In this document: piece after piece, positions 39,025 through 48,019 of the stretch | How positions within the stretch are numbered: the stretch's first letter is position 1 | Layout of the letters: each line of letters begins with the position of its first letter | Origin: Vagococcus proximus | GTDB lineage: Bacteria > Bacillota > Bacilli > Lactobacillales > Vagococcaceae | Direction: 5' to 3' | Length of the DNA stretch: 64,000 nt | NCBI RefSeq assembly: GCF_029143285.1 | Contig: NZ_JAPDSH010000008.1 | Location: forward strand, 1-64,000 | The notes under the pieces: generated by a model | Seen by the model: only the letters and a program-made list of their open reading frames with translations | The model's database searches: none | What the model was told of the DNA's origin: nothing | Made by a program: the position numbers and the translations under genes

Positions 39025-39771
39025 ATGGCACGACAACAACACAAAAAAAAGAAATCTAAAGGTCGGATTATAAAAAACATTTTAATCAATCTGCTCCTTT
39101 TAATCATGTTACTAATAGGATTACTCCTAATTTTCAATAACAAAGTAAAAGACGTCATCGTTGAAAAAACAACTGAAAAATATAAAGTTCATCAAGTCAC
39201 ACCTGAACAAATCAAAAAGAATGAAAAACAAGAGGATGTCTCGTTTGATTTTAAAGATGTTGTTTCACTAGATTTAGAAACAGTAGTATCCTCAAGATTC
39301 ATCGGTTATCAAACAGCCTATACAATCGGTGGTATCGCGATGCCTGAAATCGGATTGAATCTCCCCATCTTAAAAGGTGTCGATAATTATTCTCTAATCG
39401 TCGGTGCGGGAACAATGAAAGAAGATCAAAAAATGGGCAAAGGAAATTATGCTTTAGCTAGCCACAATATGCTAGAACGTAATTTACTCTTCGGCGCATT
39501 AGTTAACGCTCAAATCGGACAAACGATCTACTTAACAGACTTAGAGAATATTTACGTCTACACCGTTACTTATAAAGAATACGTTGAGCCTACTCGTACT
39601 GACCTTATTGAAGATCACAAAAACAAAACCGAGGTGACTTTAGTCACTTGTGACGCGACAGGTGCTAATCGCTTAATCGTCCAAGGTGAGTTTATTAAAA
39701 AAGTAAAAAATAAAGATGCAACAAACGACATGTTTAATGCATTCGAATTAGAAACGAATACCTATAAATAA
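39025..39771 (+). CDS. srtA: Class A sortase
   Basis: 248 aa. A lysine-rich cytoplasmic start and one membrane anchor (about residues 16-37) precede an extracellular sortase fold. Catalytic residues are His147 in LASHN, Cys209 in TLVTCD and Arg216 in GANRLIVQG. The housekeeping enzyme cleaves LPXTG proteins and links them to the wall. AGGAGG lies ten bases before the ATG, and TATAAT occurs at 38984-38989. The 231-base gap upstream is AT-rich and holds the promoters of the divergent genes; nothing else is seen. Confidence 0.92.
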   Translation: MARQQHKKKKSKGRIIKNILINLLLLIMLLIGLLLIFNNKVKDVIVEKTTEKYKVHQVTPEQIKKNEKQEDVSFDFKDVVSLDLETVVSSRFIGYQTAYTIGGIAMPEIGLNLPILKGVDNYSLIVGAGTMKEDQKMGKGNYALASHNMLERNLLFGALVNAQIGQTIYLTDLENIYVYTVTYKEYVEPTRTDLIEDHKNKTEVTLVTCDATGANRLIVQGEFIKKVKNKDATNDMFNAFELETNTYK

Positions 39772-39802
39772 AAAAGAAAGCCTACAAAAGGCTTTCTTTT
39801 TT
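39770..39802. terminator. Bidirectional terminator between srtA and the YaiI-family gene
   Basis: A 14-bp stem (AAAAAAGAAAGCCT and its complement) with a five-base loop and T-runs on both strands, at the junction of two convergent genes. Confidence 0.9.
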
Positions 39803-40237
39803 ATTTTGAAGCAATTTTACCAGTAGCATTCTGAACTTTTGACGATCTTCATCTGTAAATTTTTTGGGTCCTTTAGTTCGTTGACCTGCTTTTCTAAGTT
39901 TGGCACTCGCAAATCTAGTTTCTAGCATCATGTCAATTTTATAAGAATCATATTCAAAACCTGTATGATGACAAACGTGAACTCCTTTAGGTAAAGCTAA
40001 AGAAGCTAGTCCATAGTCTTGTGTCACCAAAATATCTGATTGTTTTAACAATGATACTAATCTAAAATCTGCAGAATCTGCCCCTTCATCTACATATACA
40101 ACATCAACATGCTTTGGTAATTCCTTTTCGGAGTAGTGAGATAAACTGGTAACCATTGTTACTTTCTCATCATATCTCTCGGCTTCTTCCATAATAATTT
40201 TTTTTACAGGACAAGCATCCCCATCTATAAATATCAT
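39782..40237 (-). CDS. YaiI/YqxD family protein (DUF188)
   Basis: 151 aa from the ATG at 40237. The family opening MIFIDGDACPVK, followed by VDEGADSADFRLV and LVTQDYGLASLAL, marks a PIN-like fold of the DUF188 family. Function is not established; the acidic residues suggest metal-dependent nuclease activity, which is inference. GAGGAT lies just upstream of the start. Confidence 0.88.
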   Translation of the reverse strand: MIFIDGDACPVKKIIMEEAERYDEKVTMVTSLSHYSEKELPKHVDVVYVDEGADSADFRLVSLLKQSDILVTQDYGLASLALPKGVHVCHHTGFEYDSYKIDMMLETRFASAKLRKAGQRTKGPKKFTDEDRQKFRMLLVKLLQNKKESLL

Positions 40238-40263
40238 ACTATCCTCATTTCTGCCCAAAATAA

Positions 40264-40285
40264 AAAGCCCTTACGTACTAGGCTC
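40264..40285 (-). terminator. Possible weak terminator upstream of the YaiI-family gene
   Basis: A five-bp AGCCT/GGGCT stem with TTTTTA behind it on the minus strand, after veg. Short, so tentative. Confidence 0.4.
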
Positions 40286-40306
40286 GTTATCTGAAACTAC
40301 TTACAT

Positions 40307-40540
40307 TTACAAAAAATCTACTTCCACTGTTTGAGTCAGAATATCAGTATAACTATATGAAACACGCTCTCTTGAATCGCCATCCTCATCCAAATCAACA
40401 ATAAAAACTGCTGGATACGTTTCAGTTAAAATACCTGAATGTTTTGTTTGGCGCTTTCTACCTGTCTGAGCAACTAATGTAATCCGACTACCGATATGAC
40501 TTTCCATCTTTTTCTTAATCGTTGACAACGTTGTTGGCAT
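40307..40540 (-). CDS. veg: Veg family protein
   Basis: 77 aa. The small beta-barrel protein Veg is recognised by LSTIKKKMESHIGSRITLVAQTGRKR at the N-terminus and the ETYPAVFIVDLDE strand. In B. subtilis Veg promotes biofilm formation through the SinR-SlrR system; a role here is unknown. Here it sits between the sigma factor and the YaiI-family gene rather than beside yabG/ispE. Confidence 0.9.
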   Translation of the reverse strand: MPTTLSTIKKKMESHIGSRITLVAQTGRKRQTKHSGILTETYPAVFIVDLDEDGDSRERVSYSYTDILTQTVEVDFL

Positions 40541-40559
40541 TTATTTCACCTCTAACTTA

Positions 40560-40588
40560 ACACTACCATATTTTTATAAAAATTACAA
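40560..40588 (-). promoter_or_regulatory. Putative veg promoter
   Basis: On the minus strand TTGTAA (40588-40583), 17 bp, TAGTGT (40565-40560) with an extended -10 TGG. Confidence 0.45.
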
Positions 40589-40675
40589 GTTTATCACATT
40601 TTATATCTAAATGCAATACATTATATATATCAATCTGCTAAAGCGTAATAAGAGAGAATTAGAGTTATCAATATG

Positions 40676-41251
40676 TTATTCGGCTATTTTTTTCAACTTT
40701 CGTCTAGCACGGTCTATCCCATTTTTTACTTTTTCTTCAGAACACCTCGTCATTGCCGCTATCTCACATAACGGCACCGAGGTTAAGTAGCCTAATAGAA
40801 CTAAACATTCAAAATTAGATAAGCACTGACAATAAGTTACTAATTCATCTCGTAAAATAATCAAATCACTAACGTAATCAGTTGGTTTTTCTTTAACCAT
40901 TCCCACAAGTTCTTCTTTTACACCCACTTCATTCTCTAGAGAAGTAGCTGATACATCCATTCGCCTTTTAAATGCATTTTGTTTTCTGAGTAAACTATAT
41001 ATACGACGTGTCATATTTTTTTTGAAATAGGCACCGAACGTAATCCCAACGTCCTCTTGATAGCTTTCAGCAGACAGAAGTAGACATAGTCTACCTTCTT
41101 GTTGCCAGTCCTCAAAATCCAAATCTTTCACAGTATACATTTGTCTTAATTTATATACAACCGGTTGATATTTATCAAACAACACGACTAACGCATCACT
41201 ATCGCCATTCTTTGCAGAAGCGATATAACTATTTAATTCTTCACTATCCAT
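40676..41251 (-). CDS. sigH: SigH/ComX-type alternative sigma factor
   Basis: 191 aa. Sigma-70 family: region 2 with FDKYQPVVYKLRQMYTVKDLDFEDWQQEGRLCLLLSAESY (quoted in parts here as residues about 24-63) and region 4 with a C-terminal helix-turn-helix (SVPLCEIAAMTRCSEEKVKNGI). Gene order cysS-mrnC-rlmB-yacP-sigH equals that of B. subtilis sigH, so it is most likely the SigH orthologue, which in lactic acid bacteria is the ComX-like competence sigma factor. It has its own promoter, being cut off from yacP by a terminator; the usual rpmG-secE-nusG genes do not follow it. Confidence 0.85.
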   Translation of the reverse strand: MDSEELNSYIASAKNGDSDALVVLFDKYQPVVYKLRQMYTVKDLDFEDWQQEGRLCLLLSAESYQEDVGITFGAYFKKNMTRRIYSLLRKQNAFKRRMDVSATSLENEVGVKEELVGMVKEKPTDYVSDLIILRDELVTYCQCLSNFECLVLLGYLTSVPLCEIAAMTRCSEEKVKNGIDRARRKLKKIAE

Positions 41252-41334
41252 AGCGGTACCTCCAGATATTTAAAACTGACAACTCGTCCCGGATTTAAGT
41301 GTCGACATTTGATCTTCCCTCTTATTGCGACGCT

Positions 41335-41363
41335 ATCATACCACTTTTTGGCATTCGTAAAAA
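41335..41363 (-). promoter_or_regulatory. Promoter of sigH
   Basis: On the minus strand TTTTTA (41363-41358), 17 bp, TATGAT (41340-41335), between the yacP terminator and sigH. The leader is about 75 bases. Confidence 0.5.
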
Positions 41364-41372
41364 GAGAACATT

Positions 41373-41406
41373 AAAAAAACTACTGAGATAAATCTTCCAG
41401 TAGTTT
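41373..41406 (-). terminator. Terminator overlapping the 3' end of yacP
   Basis: AAACTACTG (41398-41406 on the minus strand) pairs with CAGTAGTTT (41377-41385) over a 12-base loop, with seven T behind. One arm lies within the last yacP codons. Confidence 0.85.
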
Positions 41407-41901
41407 GTCTAATTTATTTAATTGTTCAGGACGCCATGTCCCTGCTCGACGATAATTTTGATATTGATAGTCTTTTGTGTCACTCACAATAGCTAATTTT
41501 GTTTCTTCCAAATCACGCCACAGTTCCTTAGCCGACTGTCTCAGCGCACCCTTAGAAAAGATAAGCCACTGCTCTGCTAAATCACTTGTCGCCACAGTCA
41601 CTAAAGTCAACCGGGATACCAATTCCCCTGCTCTGCGCTCAATATAGGTGTCCGCTGTTTCATCAATCCCTGTAAATACAACTGTCAATTGATATTTTCG
41701 ATACTCTTTAGAAAGTCCAGGAACGAACTGAGCATCAAACACTACAATCACTTGAACATCATGGTACTTAGCGTAGTTAGATAATTTAAATAACAGTAAA
41801 TCACGTGCGTCTTCCATTTTATCCTGATTTTTTAGTGCAACCAGCTCAGGCCACGCCCCAATCATATTATACCCATCTACTAATAGTATTTGTCGTTTCA
41901 C
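41380..41901 (-). CDS. yacP: NYN-domain protein YacP (Rae1-type ribosome-dependent endonuclease)
   Basis: 173 aa. The start MKRQILLVDGYNMIGAWPEL is the NYN/PIN-like domain signature, with further acidic residues in VVFDAQFVPG and VTVATSDLAEQ. In B. subtilis this protein (Rae1) cleaves mRNA in the ribosomal A site. It follows rlmB by 32 bases. Confidence 0.92.
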   Translation of the reverse strand: MKRQILLVDGYNMIGAWPELVALKNQDKMEDARDLLLFKLSNYAKYHDVQVIVVFDAQFVPGLSKEYRKYQLTVVFTGIDETADTYIERRAGELVSRLTLVTVATSDLAEQWLIFSKGALRQSAKELWRDLEETKLAIVSDTKDYQYQNYRRAGTWRPEQLNKLDKLLEDLSQ

Positions 41902-41933
41902 TTCATTCCCTCCTTCCTTTCTTATCTACACAC

Positions 41934-42815
41934 TTATTTCATTCGTTTACGCAATACTTCATACATTAACAATCCTGCTGCTACACTGGCATTAAGACTT
42001 TGTACATGTCCTACCATAGGTATAGATAACATTTCGTCTACTTCTTTTTTCAAAATTGGAGACATGCCTTTTCCTTCATTTCCAATAATTAAAGCTAATG
42101 AACCTGATACATTCCATTTTTCATAGCTCGTTCCTTCCATATCTGTTCCGAAAATCCAAAAACCCGCTGACTTAAGTGTTTGCACAGCTTGCTTTAAATT
42201 TGTTGCACGCGCCACCGGAATGTGTTCCACTGCTCCAGTTGAGGTCTTAGCCACAACTGACGTGATTCCAACCGCTCGGTGCTTAGGTATAATAACACCG
42301 TCAACTCCTGTTGCATCTGCCGTTCTTAAAATCGAACCAAAATTATGCGGGTCTTCAATACCATCTAAAATTAAAAAGAATGGCTCTTCTTTTTTCTCTT
42401 TTACTTGAGCTGTTAATTCTTCAACTGTTAAGTACTCGTATTCTGTAATTCCTAATACAATCCCCTGATGAACTGCACTGTCTGTTAATTTATCTAATTT
42501 TGTTTTAGGTGCCCAAGAAATCGGCACTGAAAATTCAGCTGCTAAATCTTTTAACTCTTGTGTTTTAGGACCTTTTAAATCATCCTGTAAGAATAATTTA
42601 TTTCCACGATTATTTTTCAAGGCTTCTATAACAGCATGTCTTCCAAATGAAAAATCCTCTGAACCTTGGTTTTCTTCTCCCGTAACCTCTTCTACTTCAC
42701 GACCAGTTGAGCGTCCGCCACGTCTCCCCGAACGATCATCACGTTCACTTCTGCCACCTTTATCAAATCGATGCTTTGTTTGACGCTTTTTATTCCCTTG
42801 AAAATCATTTGCCAT
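41934..42815 (-). CDS. rlmB: 23S rRNA 2'-O-ribose methyltransferase RlmB
   Basis: 293 aa. A 53-residue basic Arg/Gly-rich N-terminal extension precedes a substrate-binding domain (FSFGRHAVIEAL) and the SpoU trefoil-knot methyltransferase with DGIEDPHNFGSILRTAD, IIGNEGKGMS and NASVAAGLLMYE. It modifies G2251-type positions in 23S rRNA. It starts one base after mrnC. Confidence 0.93.
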   Translation of the reverse strand: MANDFQGNKKRQTKHRFDKGGRSERDDRSGRRGGRSTGREVEEVTGEENQGSEDFSFGRHAVIEALKNNRGNKLFLQDDLKGPKTQELKDLAAEFSVPISWAPKTKLDKLTDSAVHQGIVLGITEYEYLTVEELTAQVKEKKEEPFFLILDGIEDPHNFGSILRTADATGVDGVIIPKHRAVGITSVVAKTSTGAVEHIPVARATNLKQAVQTLKSAGFWIFGTDMEGTSYEKWNVSGSLALIIGNEGKGMSPILKKEVDEMLSIPMVGHVQSLNASVAAGLLMYEVLRKRMK

Positions 42816-42816
42816 T

Positions 42817-43230
42817 TTATCGTTCCCCTATCTTCTTAATACACCAAGCCACTAATTCCTCTAAACGTTCTTTTTGTTCTGTTAAATGTAAGTAACCAAA
42901 CAAGGCTTCAAAACCTGTTGAAATACGATATGTTGTGACATCTGCATTTTTAGCTGATGTATGACTTTTAGCATTACGACCACGTTTATACATTAGCATC
43001 TCCTGCTCAGATAACACTTCTGCTGCCAGCATTTCTTGCATTAAATAACATTGAGATTTTGCCGAAACATATTTTGTCGCTGTTTTATGCAACATATTTG
43101 GTTTCGTTAACCCTTCTTTTATTAAGTACTCACGAATATAAATTTCATAAATCGCATCGCCTACATAAGCTAGAGCCAAACCATTTAGTAGTGTATAATC
43201 TTGTTTTGCCATAATTAACTTCTTCTCCAT
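42817..43230 (-). CDS. mrnC: Mini-ribonuclease III
   Basis: 137 aa, RNase III catalytic domain without a double-stranded-RNA-binding domain. Seen are [21 protein letters not shown] near residue 15 with the acidic residues, and [29 protein letters not shown] near the C-terminus. It matures 23S rRNA in Bacillus. The chosen ATG at 43230 has AAGGA five bases upstream and overlaps cysS; a second ATG at 43212 would not overlap. Confidence 0.93.
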   Translation of the reverse strand: MEKKLIMAKQDYTLLNGLALAYVGDAIYEIYIREYLIKEGLTKPNMLHKTATKYVSAKSQCYLMQEMLAAEVLSEQEMLMYKRGRNAKSHTSAKNADVTTYRISTGFEALFGYLHLTEQKERLEELVAWCIKKIGER

Positions 43231-44627
43231 CTCGTTCCTTGGGCCGTATCTTCTAAGATAATCCCTTGGTCTTTTAGTAAATCTCTAATTTCATCACTAC
43301 GCGCAAAGTCACGACTAGCTCTCGCTTCATCACGTTCCACTAATAATTGATCAATTGTTTCATCCAATAACTCATTCTCACTAGAAAAAGCAACACCAAA
43401 AATTGTTAACCAGTCTGTTAATAATTCTGTTGCTTTTGTCATTATAACAGATGATACTTCTTGACGTTCGCTATATTGATTTAACCATTTAACAAATTCA
43501 TATACAACTGTTAAACCGTTCGCCACATTAAAATCATCATCCATCTCTTCAATAAAGCGTTCTGTTAATGCTACCAGTGCCGCTTCATCTTCAGAATCTA
43601 CTTCTAAACCAGATACACCATCTTTCATTCTAAACGCAACATTATCTATAGCTGTTTTTATCTTCTGTAAGTTATTCTCAGCTTCTGTAATGGTTTCTTC
43701 AGTGAAGGGTAGCGGGCGACGATAGTGCGTACTTGCTAATGCAAAACGAACGCTTGCAGCATGTCCCTCTTTAATATAATCATGAGCTGTTACAAAGTTA
43801 CCTAGTGATTTACTCATTTTCTCGCCAGAATCCCCAACCGTTACGTAACCATTATGCATCCAATAATTCGCAAATGTTTGACCTGTTTTCGCTTCACTTT
43901 GAGCAATCTCGTTTTCGTGATGCGGGAAGGCTAAATCTTGTCCCCCGCCATGAATGTCAATCGTATCGCCTAAAAGTTTAGTCGCCATTACAGAACATTC
44001 AATATGCCAACCTGGTCTACCTAATCCCCAAGGAGACTCCCAAGATACTTCACCTTCTTTTGCAGATTTCCAAAGAGCAAAATCTATCGGATCTTCTTTC
44101 TTAGCTTGCTCATCACCTGTTCTATTACTTGCACCTATCTCAAGCTCATCTAATGACTGATCACTCAATTCACCGTAATCTTCAAATTTTCTTGTACGGT
44201 AATACACATCGCCCGCAGATTCATAAGCAAACCCTAATTTAATTAAACCTGATACGAAGTCAATAATGTCATCCATATGGTCAATAACACGAGGATGATG
44301 GCAAGCTGGTTTCACATTTAAAGCAGCCGTATCCTCTTTAAACGCTGCAATAAATTGATCAGCTAATTCTTTCGGTGTCATATCTTGTTCTTTTGCTGTA
44401 CGAATAATTTTATCATCAACATCCGTAAAGTTAGAAACATAATTCACATCATAGCCACGATATTCTAAATATTTTCGAACGGTATCAAAAGCAATTGTAC
44501 TGCGAGCATTCCCTATATGAATATAATTATAAACAGTCGGACCACATACATACATTTTTACTTTTCCCTCTTCTAAAGGTTTGAACTCTTCTTTCGTACG
44601 AGTTAATGTGTTATATATTTTTAACAT
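43215..44627 (-). CDS. cysS: Cysteinyl-tRNA synthetase
   Basis: 470 aa from the ATG at 44627 (GGAG nine bases upstream). The in-frame upstream sequence is T-box RNA, not protein. Class I synthetase with HIGN in [12 protein letters not shown] (about 27-38), the zinc-binding cysteines including CSV, and KMSKS in EKMSKSLGN. It charges tRNA-Cys. A cysteine T-box leader directly upstream regulates it. Confidence 0.96.
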   Translation of the reverse strand: MLKIYNTLTRTKEEFKPLEEGKVKMYVCGPTVYNYIHIGNARSTIAFDTVRKYLEYRGYDVNYVSNFTDVDDKIIRTAKEQDMTPKELADQFIAAFKEDTAALNVKPACHHPRVIDHMDDIIDFVSGLIKLGFAYESAGDVYYRTRKFEDYGELSDQSLDELEIGASNRTGDEQAKKEDPIDFALWKSAKEGEVSWESPWGLGRPGWHIECSVMATKLLGDTIDIHGGGQDLAFPHHENEIAQSEAKTGQTFANYWMHNGYVTVGDSGEKMSKSLGNFVTAHDYIKEGHAASVRFALASTHYRRPLPFTEETITEAENNLQKIKTAIDNVAFRMKDGVSGLEVDSEDEAALVALTERFIEEMDDDFNVANGLTVVYEFVKWLNQYSERQEVSSVIMTKATELLTDWLTIFGVAFSSENELLDETIDQLLVERDEARASRDFARSDEIRDLLKDQGIILEDTAQGTRWRRS

Positions 44628-44654
44628 AATAATCTGCTCCTTTTCGATTACTTT

Positions 44655-44905
44655 AAATAAAAAGCGCGTCTTTTTGTTCGGGCTAGCCAAACAAAAAGAC
44701 GCGCTACGCGTGGTTCCACTTTTCTTATTTGTCACCTCACAGCAACAAATATCTTTTGTGTCTAACGACCACCTGCCGTTTCAAGTTACTTGTCTCAACT
44801 AAGACGTTCGCCTGAACCACTCAAAGAGGCATTTCACCAAGTTCCAACATCTGCTTACACCATGCGCAGACTCTCTAAAGATGTTCCCTTGATTACTTCT
44901 TCTTT
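44655..44905 (-). promoter_or_regulatory. T-box riboswitch (tRNA-Cys) upstream of cysS
   Basis: The minus strand between gltX and cysS holds the conserved T-box element GTGGAACCACGCG (about 44704-44716). It also holds a strong 15-bp terminator stem (GCGCGTCTTTTTGTT and its complement, 44664-44705) that the T-box side can displace. In the upstream stem I region, GTGAAATGCC places the specifier codon TGC (44831-44829), matching cysteine. Uncharged tRNA-Cys would favour read-through into cysS. No separate promoter is seen, so transcripts may come from gltX. Confidence 0.92.
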
Positions 44906-44921
44906 TCTATGTGTTTTATTT

Positions 44922-46385
44922 TTAAGCTAATGCTTTTGTTAAATGATCTAATGTTTTTTCTTTACCTAACAATACGATTGTATCACCAAGTTCTGGACCA
45001 TGCATTTCGCCTGATACAGCCACACGAATTGGCATGAATAAGTTTTTACCTTTAACACCAGTTTCTTTTTGAACAGCTTTAATTGCTGCTTTAATTCCTG
45101 GAACATCAAATTCTTCAAGCGCTGCGATTTGTTCTTTGAATGCTGTTAAAACAGTTGGAACTGTTTCTCCTGCTAAAACTTCTTTCGCTTCATCACCTGC
45201 TACTGGATGTTCACCGAAGAATAATTCTGAAAGTTCAACAATTTCAGCTGCATAACTCATTTGTGGTTGGTATAAACTTACTAATTTCTTAACCCATTCC
45301 ATTTTTTCAGGTGTTGGATTTTCTTCAATACGTCCAGCTTTAACTAAATGAGGTAATGCCATTTCTGTCATCACGTCTAAATCTAATTGCTTGATGTATT
45401 GGTTGTTAATCCACTCTAATTTTTTAGCGTCGAAAGCTGCTGGTGACTTACTTAAACGATCAGCATCAAACATTTCGATAATTTCTTTTTCACTAAAGAT
45501 TTCATCCTCACCTACTGGAGACCAACCTAATAAAGCAATAAAGTTAACCATTGCTTCTGGTAAGTAACCTAATTCACGGTATTGCTCGATAAATTGTAAG
45601 ATTGACTCATCACGTTTACTTAATTTTTTACCAGTTTCGCTATTGATGATTAATGTCATATGACCGAATACTGGCGCTTCCCAACCTAGTGCTTCATAAA
45701 TCATTAATTGTTTTGGTGTATTCGCAATATGGTCATCGCCACGTAAAACGTGTGTAATTTCCATTAAGTGGTCATCCACCGCTACTGCAAAGTTATATGT
45801 TGGCATGCCATCACGTTTTAAGATGACAAAGTCGCCACCAATACTTGATGAATCAAACGAAATATCACCTTTAACTAAATCGTTAAATTTATACTCTTTA
45901 TTTTGAGGTACACGGAAACGAACAACTGCTTCACGGCCTTCAGCTTCATAGGCTGCTTGTTGCTCTGGTGTTAAGTTGGCACACATGCCATTGTAACGAG
46001 GCATTTCACCACGTGCTTTTTGTGCTTCACGAACTTCTTCTAACTCTTCTTCTGTCGCATAACATTTGTAAGCTAAGTTGCTTGCAAGTAATTGATCGAT
46101 TAATGGTAAATAGATTTCAGCACGTTCTGATTGACGGTAAGGTCCATATTCGCCTGGATTTTCTGGACTCTCTGCCCAATCCATTCCTAACCAAGCTAAG
46201 TTTTCTAGCTGGCTTTTTTCTCCGCCTTCAATGTTACGTTTTAAATCGGTATCCTCAATACGGATAATGAAATCTCCATCATGATGTTTTGCATATAAAT
46301 AGTTAAATAATGCTGTTCTTGCATTACCGATGTGTAAATGTCCTGTTGGACTTGGCGCGTAACGTACACGTACTTTTTTAGTCAT
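44922..46385 (-). CDS. gltX: Glutamyl-tRNA synthetase
   Basis: 487 aa. Class I synthetase: [19 protein letters not shown] (HIGH motif near residues 9-27) and KLSKRDES near 250. It charges tRNA-Glu and, as in most Firmicutes, probably tRNA-Gln as well. Its ATG overlaps the end of ispF by eight bases. Confidence 0.96.
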   Translation of the reverse strand: MTKKVRVRYAPSPTGHLHIGNARTALFNYLYAKHHDGDFIIRIEDTDLKRNIEGGEKSQLENLAWLGMDWAESPENPGEYGPYRQSERAEIYLPLIDQLLASNLAYKCYATEEELEEVREAQKARGEMPRYNGMCANLTPEQQAAYEAEGREAVVRFRVPQNKEYKFNDLVKGDISFDSSSIGGDFVILKRDGMPTYNFAVAVDDHLMEITHVLRGDDHIANTPKQLMIYEALGWEAPVFGHMTLIINSETGKKLSKRDESILQFIEQYRELGYLPEAMVNFIALLGWSPVGEDEIFSEKEIIEMFDADRLSKSPAAFDAKKLEWINNQYIKQLDLDVMTEMALPHLVKAGRIEENPTPEKMEWVKKLVSLYQPQMSYAAEIVELSELFFGEHPVAGDEAKEVLAGETVPTVLTAFKEQIAALEEFDVPGIKAAIKAVQKETGVKGKNLFMPIRVAVSGEMHGPELGDTIVLLGKEKTLDHLTKALA

Positions 46386-46872
46386 TTTCTATTCCCACTT
46401 TCTTAGTTTTTAATATGGCCACAGCCAACGAACCTATTCCTTCTTCACGTCCAACGAAGCCCATGTTCTCCATCGTTGTCGCCTTTAGATTAAGTTGTTG
46501 GGTTGTTATCTTACAAACAGTTGTTATGACTTTCTTCATATCAGTTAAATAGGGTAACATTTTTGGCTTCTCTGCTAAAATTGTACAATCTATATTACCA
46601 ATAGTAAAGCCTTCTTGCTCGATTTTATAACAAACTTCTTTTAAAAGGTCTACCGAAGAGGCTCCTTTTACATTTTCATCGGTTTCAGGAAAGACCTGAC
46701 CTATATCACCGAGAGCAGCTGCACCTAATAGCGCATCAATGATAGCATGAATTAAGACGTCAGCATCCGTCACACCAAGTAACCCTTTTTCATAAGGGAT
46801 CTCTACGCCACCTATGATGCATTTACGACCTTCGACTAACTCATGAACATCAAACCCTTGACCTATTCTCAT
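46378..46872 (-). CDS. ispF: 2-C-methyl-D-erythritol 2,4-cyclodiphosphate synthase
   Basis: 164 aa from the ATG at 46872 (GGAG eight bases upstream). The metal-binding residues in GQGFDVH (Asp8, His10), [16 protein letters not shown] and the [20 protein letters not shown] end segment are clear. It is step five of the MEP isoprenoid pathway. ispD, usually fused or adjacent in Firmicutes, is not here. Many lactic acid bacteria make isoprenoids by mevalonate, so the presence of ispF is informative. It sits between the PIN/TRAM gene and gltX as in Bacillus. Confidence 0.92.
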   Translation of the reverse strand: MRIGQGFDVHELVEGRKCIIGGVEIPYEKGLLGVTDADVLIHAIIDALLGAAALGDIGQVFPETDENVKGASSVDLLKEVCYKIEQEGFTIGNIDCTILAEKPKMLPYLTDMKKVITTVCKITTQQLNLKATTMENMGFVGREEGIGSLAVAILKTKKVGIEND

Positions 46873-46892
46873 TAGATGCACTCCTCTGTCTG

Positions 46893-47999
46893 TTATTTGT
46901 CCGAATTGTTTAACCCGCGTTGCATATGAGCTGGTTTTGCAAAGATCATACGCCCAGCTGCTGTTTGAAGCGCGCTGGTTACAACAACTTCTATTTCTTT
47001 ATTCATGTAATGTTGGCCATCTTCAACTACGATCATCGTCCCATCATCAAGATAAGCGACTCCTTGTTGTCTTTCCGTCCCATCTTTAACAACTAGGACA
47101 CGCATATTTTCACCGGGTATGACAACTGGCTTCACTGCATTTGCTAACGCATTAATATTTAAAACTGGAACATTTTGAAACTCTGCTACTTTATTTAAGT
47201 TGAAATCATTTGTGACAACAACGCCATCAAGCATTTTTGCTAATTTCAACAATTTACTGTCAACCTCTGCAATATCTTCAAAGTCGCCTTCATACATTTC
47301 AACTTGAACTGATTCTTCTTTTTGTAGAGAGTTTAGGATATCTAAACCTCTACGACCACGAACACGTTTCAAACTGTCTCCTGAATCTGCAATGTACTGC
47401 AACTCATACAGTACAAAATTCGGAATCAATAAGACACCTTCGATAAAACCTGTCTTAGCAACATCATATATACGGCCATCAATAATAACGCTTGTATCTA
47501 ATATTTTATATTTATGATGCGTGTCTGTCACTTTTCGTTCCAGTACGTCTTCTGTTTGCTTTTTATTTTTAGGAAAGAAGATCTTCTTCCATTCTTCTTT
47601 TTTTAGCGTCCCTACTTTAAATCCTAAATAACCTAAAACAAATAAGATAAACGTCGGAATAACATTACTTACAATTCTGATATTCAAATTAAATAACGGC
47701 ATTGATGCTAAAACCCCTAGCAATAAGCCCATTGCCGTTCCGACTGAACCAAATAATAACGACTCTAAACTTTGACCTGTCAACGCAACTTCTGCTTTCT
47801 TCACAGCTGAAATGATGTATCTACCAAATATAGCCCAAATAAATAATGAAATAAGTGCCCCAATCAGTCCATTTGTAAAATAATTATTAACAACAAGGTT
47901 GTCACCCATACCTAATGTTGTCCATGTTGACGGTAAAAAGGTAATCCCTAAACTCAAACCTAATACTAGCATTAATCCTATAAAAATCTTTTTAACCAA
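46893..47999 (-). CDS. PIN/TRAM-domain membrane protein (YacL type)
   Basis: 368 aa. Four membrane helices lie within residues 5-130, then a PIN-like nuclease domain (KILDTSVIIDGRIYD and VVVTNDFNLNKVAE, with acidic residues), and a C-terminal TRAM domain (about 290-350). The role is unknown; the fold suggests RNA cleavage at the membrane. A TTG start has GGAGG eight bases upstream. It follows radA by 20 bases. Confidence 0.9.
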   Translation of the reverse strand: MVKKIFIGLMLVLGLSLGITFLPSTWTTLGMGDNLVVNNYFTNGLIGALISLFIWAIFGRYIISAVKKAEVALTGQSLESLLFGSVGTAMGLLLGVLASMPLFNLNIRIVSNVIPTFILFVLGYLGFKVGTLKKEEWKKIFFPKNKKQTEDVLERKVTDTHHKYKILDTSVIIDGRIYDVAKTGFIEGVLLIPNFVLYELQYIADSGDSLKRVRGRRGLDILNSLQKEESVQVEMYEGDFEDIAEVDSKLLKLAKMLDGVVVTNDFNLNKVAEFQNVPVLNINALANAVKPVVIPGENMRVLVVKDGTERQQGVAYLDDGTMIVVEDGQHYMNKEIEVVVTSALQTAAGRMIFAKPAHMQRGLNNSDK

Positions 48000-48019
48000 A
48001 GGGAACCCCTCCTTTTTCT

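Noticed and set aside
44628-44735. N-terminal extension of cysS by 36 residues
   Set aside because: That sequence is the 3' part of the T-box terminator region; the ATG at 44627 has a proper ribosome site.
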